Assembly: GCA_963706905.1 (NCBI GenBank)
Contig: CAVPNY010000019.1
Coordinates: 41,493-105,492 of the forward strand
Origin: CAVPNY01 sp963706905
Lineage (GTDB): Bacteria > Chloroflexota > Anaerolineae > Anaerolineales > UBA4823
Direction: 5' to 3'
DNA length: 64,000 nt
Under the pieces are notes generated by a model. That model did no database searches. It was not told the origin of the DNA and worked only from the letters and a program-made list of their open reading frames with translations. This document shows, piece by piece, positions 17,120 to 25,014 of the stretch (its first letter is position 1; each line of letters starts with the position of its first letter). A program made the position numbers and the translations under genes.

Positions 17120-17920
17120 ATGAGCGACGATTATGTTGTTGAAATGAAAGGCATCTCCAAGCACTTTGGCGCAGTCCAGGCTCTCAACAACGTCAACCTG
17201 GAATTGCGCCGGGGTGAAATTCTTGGACTGGTCGGTGACAATGCGGCGGGCAAGTCCACGCTCATGAAAATCCTGGCGGGGGCATACATGCCTGACAGCG
17301 GCGAGATCGTCCTCGATGGGAAACCGGTACAAATTGAAGGGCCGCGCCATGCGCGTGAGCTGGGCATTACGATGGTGTACCAGGACCTGGCGTTGTTCAA
17401 CAGCATGGATGTTGCCAGCAATATCTTCGTTGCCAGGGAGCCCACGACCAACGTGATGGGCCTCAAGCTATTCGATCGGAAAGAGATGCGCGCGCAAGCC
17501 AAGAAATTGCTGGCGAAGATGAAGGTCGACATCAGCTCCGTTGACCTGCCGGTTGCACGCATGTCTGGCGGCCAGCGACAGATGATCGCGGCTGCCAGAG
17601 CCCTGGCGTTTGAAGCGAAAATCCTCCTGCTGGATGAACCCACGGCCGCCCTGGGGGTGAGGGAAGCCAACACCCTGCTCAACCAGATCAAGGAGTGGAA
17701 GGCTCAGGGCCTATCCATCATCCTGATCACCCAGCGCATTCCCGATGTCCTGGCTGTGGGGGACCGCGTCATGGTTCTAAAAGGCGGGGTTCGGCAGGAC
17801 ATACTGGATGTCGCCAATTGCCATCTGGATGATATTGTCAACTTGATCGTGAAAGGACGTACAGATCCGAAGGAGCCAGCTGCCGAAAAGCCAGACATCG
17901 AATTTCTGTCTTTCGGGTAG
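17120..17920 (+). CDS. Sugar ABC transporter ATP-binding protein, single domain
   Basis: A 266-residue ABC ATPase of the CUT2/FrcA single-domain type. Walker A GDNAAGKST is at residues 39-47, the signature in ARMSGGQRQM, and Walker B in ILLLDEPTAAL. The switch region reads ILITQRIPDV where relatives have ISHN, so the H-loop His appears to be Gln. It should power import with the permease and binding protein on the opposite strand, from which it is now separated by the IS. A good ribosome site (GGAAGAGG) precedes the ATG. Downstream, 17921-17973 is a short spacer to a convergent gene. Confidence 0.9.
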   Translation: MSDDYVVEMKGISKHFGAVQALNNVNLELRRGEILGLVGDNAAGKSTLMKILAGAYMPDSGEIVLDGKPVQIEGPRHARELGITMVYQDLALFNSMDVASNIFVAREPTTNVMGLKLFDRKEMRAQAKKLLAKMKVDISSVDLPVARMSGGQRQMIAAARALAFEAKILLLDEPTAALGVREANTLLNQIKEWKAQGLSIILITQRIPDVLAVGDRVMVLKGGVRQDILDVANCHLDDIVNLIVKGRTDPKEPAAEKPDIEFLSFG

Positions 17921-17973
17921 ACAGGTCGACAGAGGAGAGTGGTCTGATCCTGTCGAACTCCCCGGCTCAGTCC

Positions 17974-18531
17974 TTATTGTGATCGGCCTCTCCACACGCC
18001 GGCGTACTTCTTGCGGTATTTGAGGTCCGTTTCGGTCTCGATCAGCGCCAGGGATTGTTCTCTTATTATCTCATCGCCCACTGCAGCATACAGGTTGTGC
18101 AAGCTCTGGGTAATATCATAGCGAATCAGGGTGCAGTTCTTTTCGGTAGCGCACTCGTGGAAGCGACCTGCCAGCCCGTTGATCACCATCTCCTGCTGTG
18201 CCTTGCCAGCCGCGCCTACTTTCCAGATCGCTTGCAGGGTGTGCCGGGCAGTGACAAAGCGCTGGTCTCTCGTCACGGCGAGCAGCGTTGCAAAGTCCTT
18301 CAGCATTCTTCTTTCAGGATCGCTCTTCGCCAGATTACACAGCACCTGGGCTGAAATTGCCCGAACATGATTGTCTGGATGGCTTAAGCCTGCCACCAGC
18401 TCATCCCATACTTCGTATGCCCAATTGACGGGCTTGTCCGTTGTCTCAAGAATATAGAAAAAAGCCTGGTTCTGTAGCTCACGATCCGTAGAGCGCAGGT
18501 TGTTCAGGTTTGTACGGGTGATCTCGTCCAT
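17974..18531 (-). CDS. HEAT-repeat-like protein
   Basis: A 185-residue helical protein. Paired amphipathic helices of HEAT type are visible, for example VWDELVAGLSHPDNHVRAIS followed by AQVLCNLAKSDPE, and TARHTLQAIWKVG. Such solenoids mediate protein-protein contacts; no catalytic motif is seen and the partner is unknown. The next gene upstream on the same strand, the SRPBCC protein at 18549, ends only 17 bases away, so the two are probably co-transcribed. Confidence 0.75.
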   Translation of the reverse strand: MDEITRTNLNNLRSTDRELQNQAFFYILETTDKPVNWAYEVWDELVAGLSHPDNHVRAISAQVLCNLAKSDPERRMLKDFATLLAVTRDQRFVTARHTLQAIWKVGAAGKAQQEMVINGLAGRFHECATEKNCTLIRYDITQSLHNLYAAVGDEIIREQSLALIETETDLKYRKKYAGVWRGRSQ

Positions 18532-18548
18532 CGCTGACCTCCCTTGAA

Positions 18549-19019
18549 TCAGGCTTTAGCCAGCAATTCGGCAAAACGCTGCATGGACTCGGCTGCCCCG
18601 CGCTCCATCCCCATACTGAGCATTCCATCCCGATCCGCCACCGATTGGAATACTGTTTGATCGGTCATTTTTGTCCTGCCATCCAGCTCTTCAAAGCTCA
18701 CCGTTTCCAGCAGCACATGTCCCGGCATGCCTTCAAATTCAAAAGTGTAAACCAGCCGCTCGAGCGGCACGACGGCGTGATACACCCCGTGAAAGGCAAA
18801 CTCATTGCCCTGCGCGTCGCGCTGCACATAGCGCCACCTGCCGCCCGGTTGCACATCCATCCGATCTACCACGGTCGTCAGGTATTTCGGCCCCCACCAT
18901 TGGGGGATAAGATGGGGGTCGCTAAAGGTTCTAAATACAAGCTCGCGCGGTGCATCAAAGAGGTAAGTGATGACAGTCTCTTGTTTTCCTGGTTCAGCGA
19001 TCAGCATTGTTTTCGACAC
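18549..19019 (-). CDS. SRPBCC (AHSA1-like) domain protein
   Basis: An SRPBCC protein of about 157 residues with the usual order: TYLFDAPRELVFRTFSDP, QWWGPKYLTTVVDRMDV, GGRWRYVQRDAQGNEFAFHG, LLETVSFEELDGRTKMT and a C-terminal SMGMERGAAESMQRFAELLA. The family binds hydrophobic small molecules in a helix-grip cavity. GTG at 19019 is preferred, with GGAG upstream; the frame can extend to 19133 without conservation. The N-terminal half is nearly the same as the pseudogene copy at 5200-5580. The 270 bases to the STAND gene at 19290 hold no other gene. Confidence 0.88.
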   Translation of the reverse strand: MSKTMLIAEPGKQETVITYLFDAPRELVFRTFSDPHLIPQWWGPKYLTTVVDRMDVQPGGRWRYVQRDAQGNEFAFHGVYHAVVPLERLVYTFEFEGMPGHVLLETVSFEELDGRTKMTDQTVFQSVADRDGMLSMGMERGAAESMQRFAELLAKA

Positions 19020-19289
19020 GCCGGATTCTCCTGTTATTTCTCTGGATGGTGATTCGGAGTTTGTATTGGCATCTACACAGGCAAGGATTCCATCATGAAG
19101 TGCATAGCAAACCTGGGCAGAATTATAGAACACCCATTCTAGACTGTCAAGGTAAGAATTGTCGTAATATCGAGTATTCGAGGCGCGGCTATTATGATAG
19201 AATAGACCTTAAATATCTAGATACGTTAGTCGACAGCCCGAGTTTCTATTTCAATTTCTTATCGAATTTAGGGGACTATTTAACCTAGC

Positions 19290-22200
19290 ATGACTCAACC
19301 TGCCTCACCACCTGATGATCAAGAAGCCATTGATGCCCGCGGTTTGCAGGGCTTTATCGACCAGCCCTCTGGCCCGGTGGAGCAGGTCTTTGGCGATCGA
19401 GTCGCCGGCGACAAGGTCGCGGGCGATAAAATCGCGGGCGATAAGATCGCCGGTGACAAGATCGTCACCGGCGGCGGTGATTACATCGTCTACAACATCA
19501 CCACCACCGTGGTCAGCGAGGCGCAGGTCAAGACCATTGAAGACCTGCCGCCCGAGCCTGGCGAGGCGCCCTTCCAGGGCTTGCAGTACTTCGACGAATC
19601 CGACGCCGAGCGCTTCTTTGGGCGCGAGGAGCTGACCGCCCGTATCGTCGGCCGCCTGGGACGGGCACCTTTCCTGGCGGTGATCGGCGCCTCCGGCAGC
19701 GGTAAATCCTCGCTGCTGCGCGCCGGGGTGATCCCTGCCCTGCGTCGCGGAGAGCGCCTGGCAGACGGCAGCCTGCCCCCTACCGACAGCCCGAAGTGGG
19801 CTATCCAGGTTATTACCCCCACCGCTCACCCGCTGGACGCCCTGGCGGCGGCCTTGTTGCCCGAGCCCGAGCAACTGGCGGCCATGACCGCCTTGCGCGA
19901 GCAGCTTGCCCAGCACCCTGAGATGTTGACCCAGGCGGTCAGCCAGTACCTGGCCCGGCATAAAAATCCGCACCTGCTGCTCTTCGTGGACCAGTTCGAG
20001 GAGCTCTTTACCCTGTGCCGCAAACCAGACGAGCGCGAAGCCTTTATCGCCAGCCTGCTTTCCGCGGCTGCGCCGGATGAGACTGGCAATCTGAGCCTGC
20101 TGATCGCCCTGCGCGCGGATTACTATGCCCAGGTGGCGCAGATCGAGCGCCTGCGCGAGGCCGTCTCGCAGTCCCAGGAGCTCATTGGGGCGATGAGTCG
20201 CACCGAGCTGGCGCGCGCCATCGACCGTCCATTGGCCCTGGGAAACTGGCAGATCCAGCAGGGGTTGATTGAGGTCATTCTGGGTGATATTGGATACGAG
20301 CCCGGCGCCCTGCCGTTGCTTTCGCATGCCCTGCACGAGACCTGGCTGCGCCGCCGCGGCCGCACCCTGACACTATCTGGCTATACCGAGGCAGGTGGGG
20401 TGCGCGGCGCGGTCGCTCAGACCGCCGAGGCGGTTTTCCAGCGCCTGCCAGCCCTGCAGCAGGAGGTAGCGCGCAGCATTTTCCTGCGCATGGCCGAAGT
20501 CGGGCAGGATTCGCAGGATACGCGCCGCCGGGCGACTTACGACGAGCTGATCACGCGCTCGACCGATGAGCTGGTGATCGACGCTGTGGTGGGCGTCCTG
20601 GCGGATGCCCGTCTGGTGACTACCGATACCCTGCAGCCGGGCGGCGAGAAAATTGTCCAGGTGGCGCATGAAGCCTTGATCCGCGAGTGGCCCACCCTGC
20701 GCGGCTGGCTGGATGAGGACCGCGAAGGTCTGATCCTGCACCAGCGCCTGGCGGAAGCCGCCGATGATTGGTCCAAGCTGGGGCGCGATCCGGGCGCGCT
20801 GTACCGCAGCGCCCGATTGAAAGCTGCCCAGGATTGGGCGACCGCCCATCCTAAGGCGATCAGCGTGCTGGAGGAGGAATTCCTGAAAACCAGCCAGCAG
20901 GTTGCCGATCAGGAAGCCGCGGATATCATCCGTCTCAGACGCGCCCGGCAAATCCAGCGCATTATGATCGGGGTGACTATTGCCCTGGTCGCAGCAGTGG
21001 CTTACCTGGCCTATACCTTCTTGATCAAGAAGACGCCGGCAGTCATGGATGGTTTCTTCAATGTCGCTATCGCTTCCGCCCCTGGACCAGCCACAACCAC
21101 TTCGGACGCCAATCCGGCTTTTACGGAGGCGCTGTACACCAACATGCGCCGTGCGCTGGGCGACAATTCCAACATTCTGGTATGGCGCGACAGCCCCGAG
21201 CTGCGCGACCTCAATGTAACTATCGGGTCTGTGGAGGGGGAAACCCCCGAGGCGCAGACTCAATCGGCCGATCAAATGGCAGCACGCTTGCATGCCAATA
21301 TGGTGATCTATGGCAGCCAACAGAGCGGCCCGGATGGGCGTGAATTTGTCTTGCAGTTCTACCTGGCGCCTCGCGAAGGAACCGACTATGCCGACATCCA
21401 GGGCGGGTTTGACCTGGGCTGCCACGCTTCGCTGGAGGATCAGCCTGGATCCTTTTATATTATCCCCACCGAGCTGGAATCGTATTTTGGCGGCTGCGCC
21501 AGCGCGCTGGCCCAGATCGCCCTGGGCTTGAGCGAAGCTGAACTGGGCCATTCACTCGAAGCGCTGGAAGCCTTCCAGAAAGCAAGGGATTATTTTTCGA
21601 CCTCTGAGGTGATCCAATTCCTGATCGGGCGTGAATACCTGTTCCTGGTCGACCGCGAATCGGTGTTGAATTTCGTCCGGGATGAATTCTACGCCCAGGC
21701 TGCACAGGCTTTTACCGTTTCGGCTAATCTCAATCCTGGATATCCCCGCGCCCATATCGGGCTCGGTTCCGTTTACTTTAAACAGGCGCGTGACCTGGAG
21801 GACAAATCGGTTTCTGATTTTGGAGCCGGTGTCAGCTCCCCAGAGCAGTTAGCCCAAGCCTTGCAGCTCGTCGATCAATCCATCGCCGAATACGGTAAAG
21901 CCCTGGAATTAGCCGCCAATGACCTCTCGGGTATCCCGGTTGACAGCGTAGCCCGCCAGGGCCAGGGCAATGCCCTGAAACTAAAAGGCGAGATCCTGTT
22001 AGATCAAGGCCAGACTGAGCAGGCCCGGGGGTATTTCGAGCAGGCGGTGCAGGCTTTGGAACCCACGATCGGGTCTTTCGAACAGTCTGGTCAAGCCCGC
22101 TACCTGGCGCAGACTTACGAATATCTGGGCCGGGCTTATTTATATCTGGGATCGGCTGATGAGCAGGTGCAGGCCTATGCTGATGGGTTGGTTGCTTACC

Positions 22201-22349
22201 AATCAGCCCTCAACTATTTCGACCTGTGCATCGCGCAGGCGGAGTCGACCCAGGACTTTATTATTAAAACGAATATAGTGGCAGAAGCCTGCCAACTCAA
22301 CCGCGAGTTTGTGCAGGAGCGCATTGCACTATTAGGAGGTACGCAATGA
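19290..22349 (+). CDS. Membrane-anchored nSTAND NTPase with GDK-repeat N-terminus and TPR-like C-terminus
   Basis: A 1019-residue protein. Residues 35-60 are a short repeat of GD[RK][VI]A-type pentads (GDKVAGDKIAGDKI). The nSTAND NTPase starts near residue 95 (GLQYFDE...RFFGREE) with Walker A GASGSGKSS (133-141) and Walker B LLLFVDQFEELF (about 229-240), and ends with VAHEALIREWP. One transmembrane segment lies at about 557-580. The roughly 440 residues beyond it carry TPR-like helices (LEAFQKARDYF, YPRAHIGLGSVYF, AQTYEYLGRAYLYLG). The NTPase would be cytoplasmic and the repeats outside. STAND proteins are signalling or conflict switches; the trigger is unknown. Its stop overlaps the next start (ATGA). 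Confidence 0.9.
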   Translation: MTQPASPPDDQEAIDARGLQGFIDQPSGPVEQVFGDRVAGDKVAGDKIAGDKIAGDKIVTGGGDYIVYNITTTVVSEAQVKTIEDLPPEPGEAPFQGLQYFDESDAERFFGREELTARIVGRLGRAPFLAVIGASGSGKSSLLRAGVIPALRRGERLADGSLPPTDSPKWAIQVITPTAHPLDALAAALLPEPEQLAAMTALREQLAQHPEMLTQAVSQYLARHKNPHLLLFVDQFEELFTLCRKPDEREAFIASLLSAAAPDETGNLSLLIALRADYYAQVAQIERLREAVSQSQELIGAMSRTELARAIDRPLALGNWQIQQGLIEVILGDIGYEPGALPLLSHALHETWLRRRGRTLTLSGYTEAGGVRGAVAQTAEAVFQRLPALQQEVARSIFLRMAEVGQDSQDTRRRATYDELITRSTDELVIDAVVGVLADARLVTTDTLQPGGEKIVQVAHEALIREWPTLRGWLDEDREGLILHQRLAEAADDWSKLGRDPGALYRSARLKAAQDWATAHPKAISVLEEEFLKTSQQVADQEAADIIRLRRARQIQRIMIGVTIALVAAVAYLAYTFLIKKTPAVMDGFFNVAIASAPGPATTTSDANPAFTEALYTNMRRALGDNSNILVWRDSPELRDLNVTIGSVEGETPEAQTQSADQMAARLHANMVIYGSQQSGPDGREFVLQFYLAPREGTDYADIQGGFDLGCHASLEDQPGSFYIIPTELESYFGGCASALAQIALGLSEAELGHSLEALEAFQKARDYFSTSEVIQFLIGREYLFLVDRESVLNFVRDEFYAQAAQAFTVSANLNPGYPRAHIGLGSVYFKQARDLEDKSVSDFGAGVSSPEQLAQALQLVDQSIAEYGKALELAANDLSGIPVDSVARQGQGNALKLKGEILLDQGQTEQARGYFEQAVQALEPTIGSFEQSGQARYLAQTYEYLGRAYLYLGSADEQVQAYADGLVAYQSALNYFDLCIAQAESTQDFIIKTNIVAEACQLNREFVQERIALLGGTQ

Positions 22350-23265
22350 GAAAAAAGCAAACCTATCGTCTATTGATCTGGTCCCTGGTGGTTGTCCTGG
22401 CGCTGCTGGCTTGCGGTATCTCGGTTGATACCGGTTCCGACACACCCGAAAACCAGGCGCCTCCCACCAGCACCAACCCCGCGCCGGTGGAGCCCAGCCC
22501 GCTGCCGCCCACCGATACCCCTCCCGCGGCGCAGCCTTCCCCAACCATCCAGCAAGCTGAGGCGACCGAGCCTCCCGCGCAGCCCTCACCGACCGACGCC
22601 CCACAGTGCACGGTGCTCCAGGATCTTTTCTTCCGCTCTGGCCCTGGCACTTTATACGATCCACCAGTGCGCGCCCTGGAGCCGCAAACCGTGCTTTCCC
22701 GCAGGGCTATAATCCGGTGGGTGTGCCCGGCGGTTCCTGGGTGCAGGTGCGCGAGCCGCAGGCCAATCTGATCGGCTGGGTCAGCGCCGGGGAGCAGTAC
22801 GTCGACTGCAATATCGATCTCACCAGCCTGCCCTCCGTGGCGGTGGAGCCGCCGCCGCCGCCCGCCCCGCCCAAGACCGGCAACTCAGCCCCGGATGGCT
22901 CCTTCCCGGATAACCTGATCTTTACAGAGGATTTCGATCGGGATTATCTATACCGCCTGTACGCCCACGATATCAACGTCGGCGAGGGAGATGGCGACGG
23001 GATTGCATCGATCGAGTTCACCATCCGCGATGCGGATGGCAATGAAGTCCATTCGAATAGCGAGGAGACGCCCGGATTCTGTGTCTTTGGCGGCGGCGAG
23101 CCGAATTGCAACACCTGGCTGCTGGAGGACTACGTCTACAAGTGGCCTTCCACGGGTATTCCGGTCGAGGATGGAGTTTATGAGCTGCGGGTGCGCGTGA
23201 TCCTGGACGACGACTCCCAGGGCGATGGCAACTGGAGCTACGATCTCACTGTAAGTTTGGATTAG
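22346..23265 (+). CDS. Lipoprotein with SH3-like domain, coupled to the STAND gene (frameshifted)
   Basis: The ATG overlaps the STAND stop (ATGA, 22346-22349), so translation is coupled. The N-terminus is a lipoprotein signal (LVVVLALLACG) and a long Pro/Thr linker. A bacterial SH3-like domain follows (CTVLQDLFFRSGPGTLYDPP), broken by a frameshift near 22695 and continuing in another frame (GYNPVGVPGGSWVQVRE, then LIGWVSAGEQYVDC). A Pro-rich spacer and a C-terminal beta-sandwich-like domain (LYAHDINVGEGDGDGIASIE) end at 23265. It probably acts outside the membrane as a partner of the STAND protein's extracytoplasmic half (inference). Confidence 0.75.
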
Positions 23266-23279
23266 ATTGTATGTGAATC

Positions 23280-23658
23280 TTACAATCCCAACTGGTTTTG
23301 GATGAAGGATCTAATGGCCTGAACGGATTTAAACGCAGCCCTGGCTTCTGATTTTTCGGCGCTCTCTCCTGGGTAATGAAAACGGACTGCGTATCCTTCC
23401 AGGATGCTGAGATCTGGATTCAGGAAAGCCAGCGAAGGATCTTGTTTCAAGCAAAGCGCGAGCAAATCATTGAGGTTGTGCGTCTTTGGGATATTTTGCC
23501 CAGCTTCCTGGAGCAGGGCCTTCAAATACTTCTCAGCAGTCTGTTGGGCATGAAAACAGACCGTGTCATAATTTGGAGATTCCTGGCTCTAAGCTCTCTC
23601 TGCGCAGTTTTAAAGTCCCCTCCGCTTTTTCCACCCATTCAAGCGTCAGGGGATTCAT
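23280..23658 (-). CDS. HEPN-domain protein of an MNT/HEPN toxin-antitoxin pair (frameshifted)
   Basis: The start is ATG at 23658 (MNPLTLEWVEKAEG). Pieces in other frames complete a typical HEPN domain: KTAQRELRAR, then SPNYDTVCFHAQQTAEKYLK, then the open 81-residue C-terminal part with ALLQEAGQNIPKTHNLNDLL. Two one-base shifts are needed, near 23610 and 23573. HEPN members of this class are RNases or partners modified by the MNT enzyme. The RX4-6H-type motif typical of active HEPN RNases is not clearly visible. Its start overlaps the end of the MNT gene. Confidence 0.75.
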
Positions 23659-24000
23659 AGAGGACAACGCCGCGTTCGACGATCTCTTTTAAAAAGAATC
23701 CCCCAATGAAATTCTCTGTTTCAGTCTTTCAGGGGTATATACGATGATGTCTAAACCAAACAGGGGGTTGAGCGACTGACGGATTTCCAGTGCTTGATGA
23801 ATTTCTCTAAGCTGAGTGTTCATGATCACCAGGATATCCACATCGCTCTCGGGTTTAGGCTCCCCATATGCGTAGGAACCGAAGAGAATGATCCTTTCCG
23901 GGTGGAATTGCTCGGCGATGCGCCTGGTTAATTCCTGGATGACACGATCTGATATCTTCGTGCGCTGATCGATGGTCGGGACTTCAAGCAGGATATCCAC
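23639..24000 (-). CDS. MNT-type nucleotidyltransferase (antitoxin of MNT/HEPN pair; frameshifted near its end)
   Basis: The minimal nucleotidyltransferase motif is GSYAYGEPKPESDVDILV, with two catalytic acidic residues, followed by DIIVYTPERLKQRISLG. The open frame ends at 23689, but in the next frame the normal C-terminus continues (FFLKEIVERGVVLYESP) to a stop at 23639. The shift lies in a run of five G (about 23702). The start is a GTG at 24000. Such proteins AMPylate and silence the HEPN toxin. The gene overlaps the HEPN start by 20 bases. Confidence 0.85.
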
Positions 24001-24040
24001 GGTATTTCTCAGGGTGATTATACTTGAAAACCGATGCAGA

Positions 24041-24841
24041 TTATTTTCCCCACTTCTTTAACAGATCCTCACCCTTGTAAAACTCCCAGGCCAGCACAAA
24101 CAAGGCTACCTGCGAGAAAGCCAGCCAGACGAAAATGACGGTCAAGATAACCGCGGCCCAATCCAGCCAGCCAGGGATGTTTGCTTGCAAATCCTGCACG
24201 CGCCCCTGGTAGGCGCTGATCTTTACAGTATAGCTGTCTAGCATGGCCAGGTTTTCCTGGATGGTTGTCTCCCAGTTGGTGAAGCCGGACGAGAAAGTCT
24301 CCACCGTCTCCTGGGTCAGCGTGGAGACATCCTGCACCTTCTGTTTGGTCTCCAGGATCTGGCTGTTCAGGTCGGCCACGTTTTGGGCGATCTGGTCGAT
24401 GGTCTCCACACCGGGGATCTCGATATTGACTAGCGGCAGGTCGTTGAGCGATTCAAGCGATTCCTTGAAAGATATGAATTTATCCCGAAAGCTGCTCACT
24501 GTCCCGGCGGCCTGATCCAGGATCGGCGTCAGCGTGTTTTCTACTTTGGCGACCACCTCCGCCAGCACCTGGGTGTCCTCCATCGCATCCAGCCCGATGG
24601 CTTCGAGAGCCGTCTGGAAAATATCGATCTGCGCCTGGGCTGATTCCAGATTTTCCTGGGCCGTCTGCAGATTCGTTTGTGTCAGGGTCAGGTCGGCCTG
24701 GATGGCGCCCAGCTCTGTCATGGCCTGGTCGGTGAAGCGCGCATTATATACCCAGGCTGCGGCGATGCCTGCCAGGCTGGCGATAAAGAAGAAGACGCTC
24801 AGGATCAGCAGGATCAGTCCCAGGATGCGTTTGTTTTTCAT
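24041..24841 (-). CDS. Membrane protein with central coiled coil
   Basis: A 266-residue protein with one transmembrane helix at residues about 6-32 and another at about 222-250, flanking a long helical, coiled-coil-prone domain rich in Gln, Thr and Leu. The heptad-rich part runs through LTLTQTNLQTAQENLESAQ and VADLNSQILETKQKV. Both termini are probably cytoplasmic with the coiled coil outside. No enzymatic motif is seen and no family is recognised. It stands alone; the spacer 24842-25014 holds nothing obvious. Confidence 0.8.
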   Translation of the reverse strand: MKNKRILGLILLILSVFFFIASLAGIAAAWVYNARFTDQAMTELGAIQADLTLTQTNLQTAQENLESAQAQIDIFQTALEAIGLDAMEDTQVLAEVVAKVENTLTPILDQAAGTVSSFRDKFISFKESLESLNDLPLVNIEIPGVETIDQIAQNVADLNSQILETKQKVQDVSTLTQETVETFSSGFTNWETTIQENLAMLDSYTVKISAYQGRVQDLQANIPGWLDWAAVILTVIFVWLAFSQVALFVLAWEFYKGEDLLKKWGK

Positions 24842-25014
24842 CAGATGATCTCCTCGATAATATCTGGAACGATTCTAGCACGGAGGCACGCAGGTGGATA
24901 TGCGTCAAATGCCGGATTTTTTAATTCAAACCAGGTGTTTAAAGTATTTGGACGGGTTATGCCCGTCCAAATACTGTTCATTCCACCCCTCAAATCGATT
25001 GAAATCCCACCCGA

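Noticed and set aside
19305..21551. Two long minus-strand frames opposite the STAND gene.
   Set aside because: They lie opposite Walker A/B and TPR-coding sequence, with no motif or ribosome site of their own.
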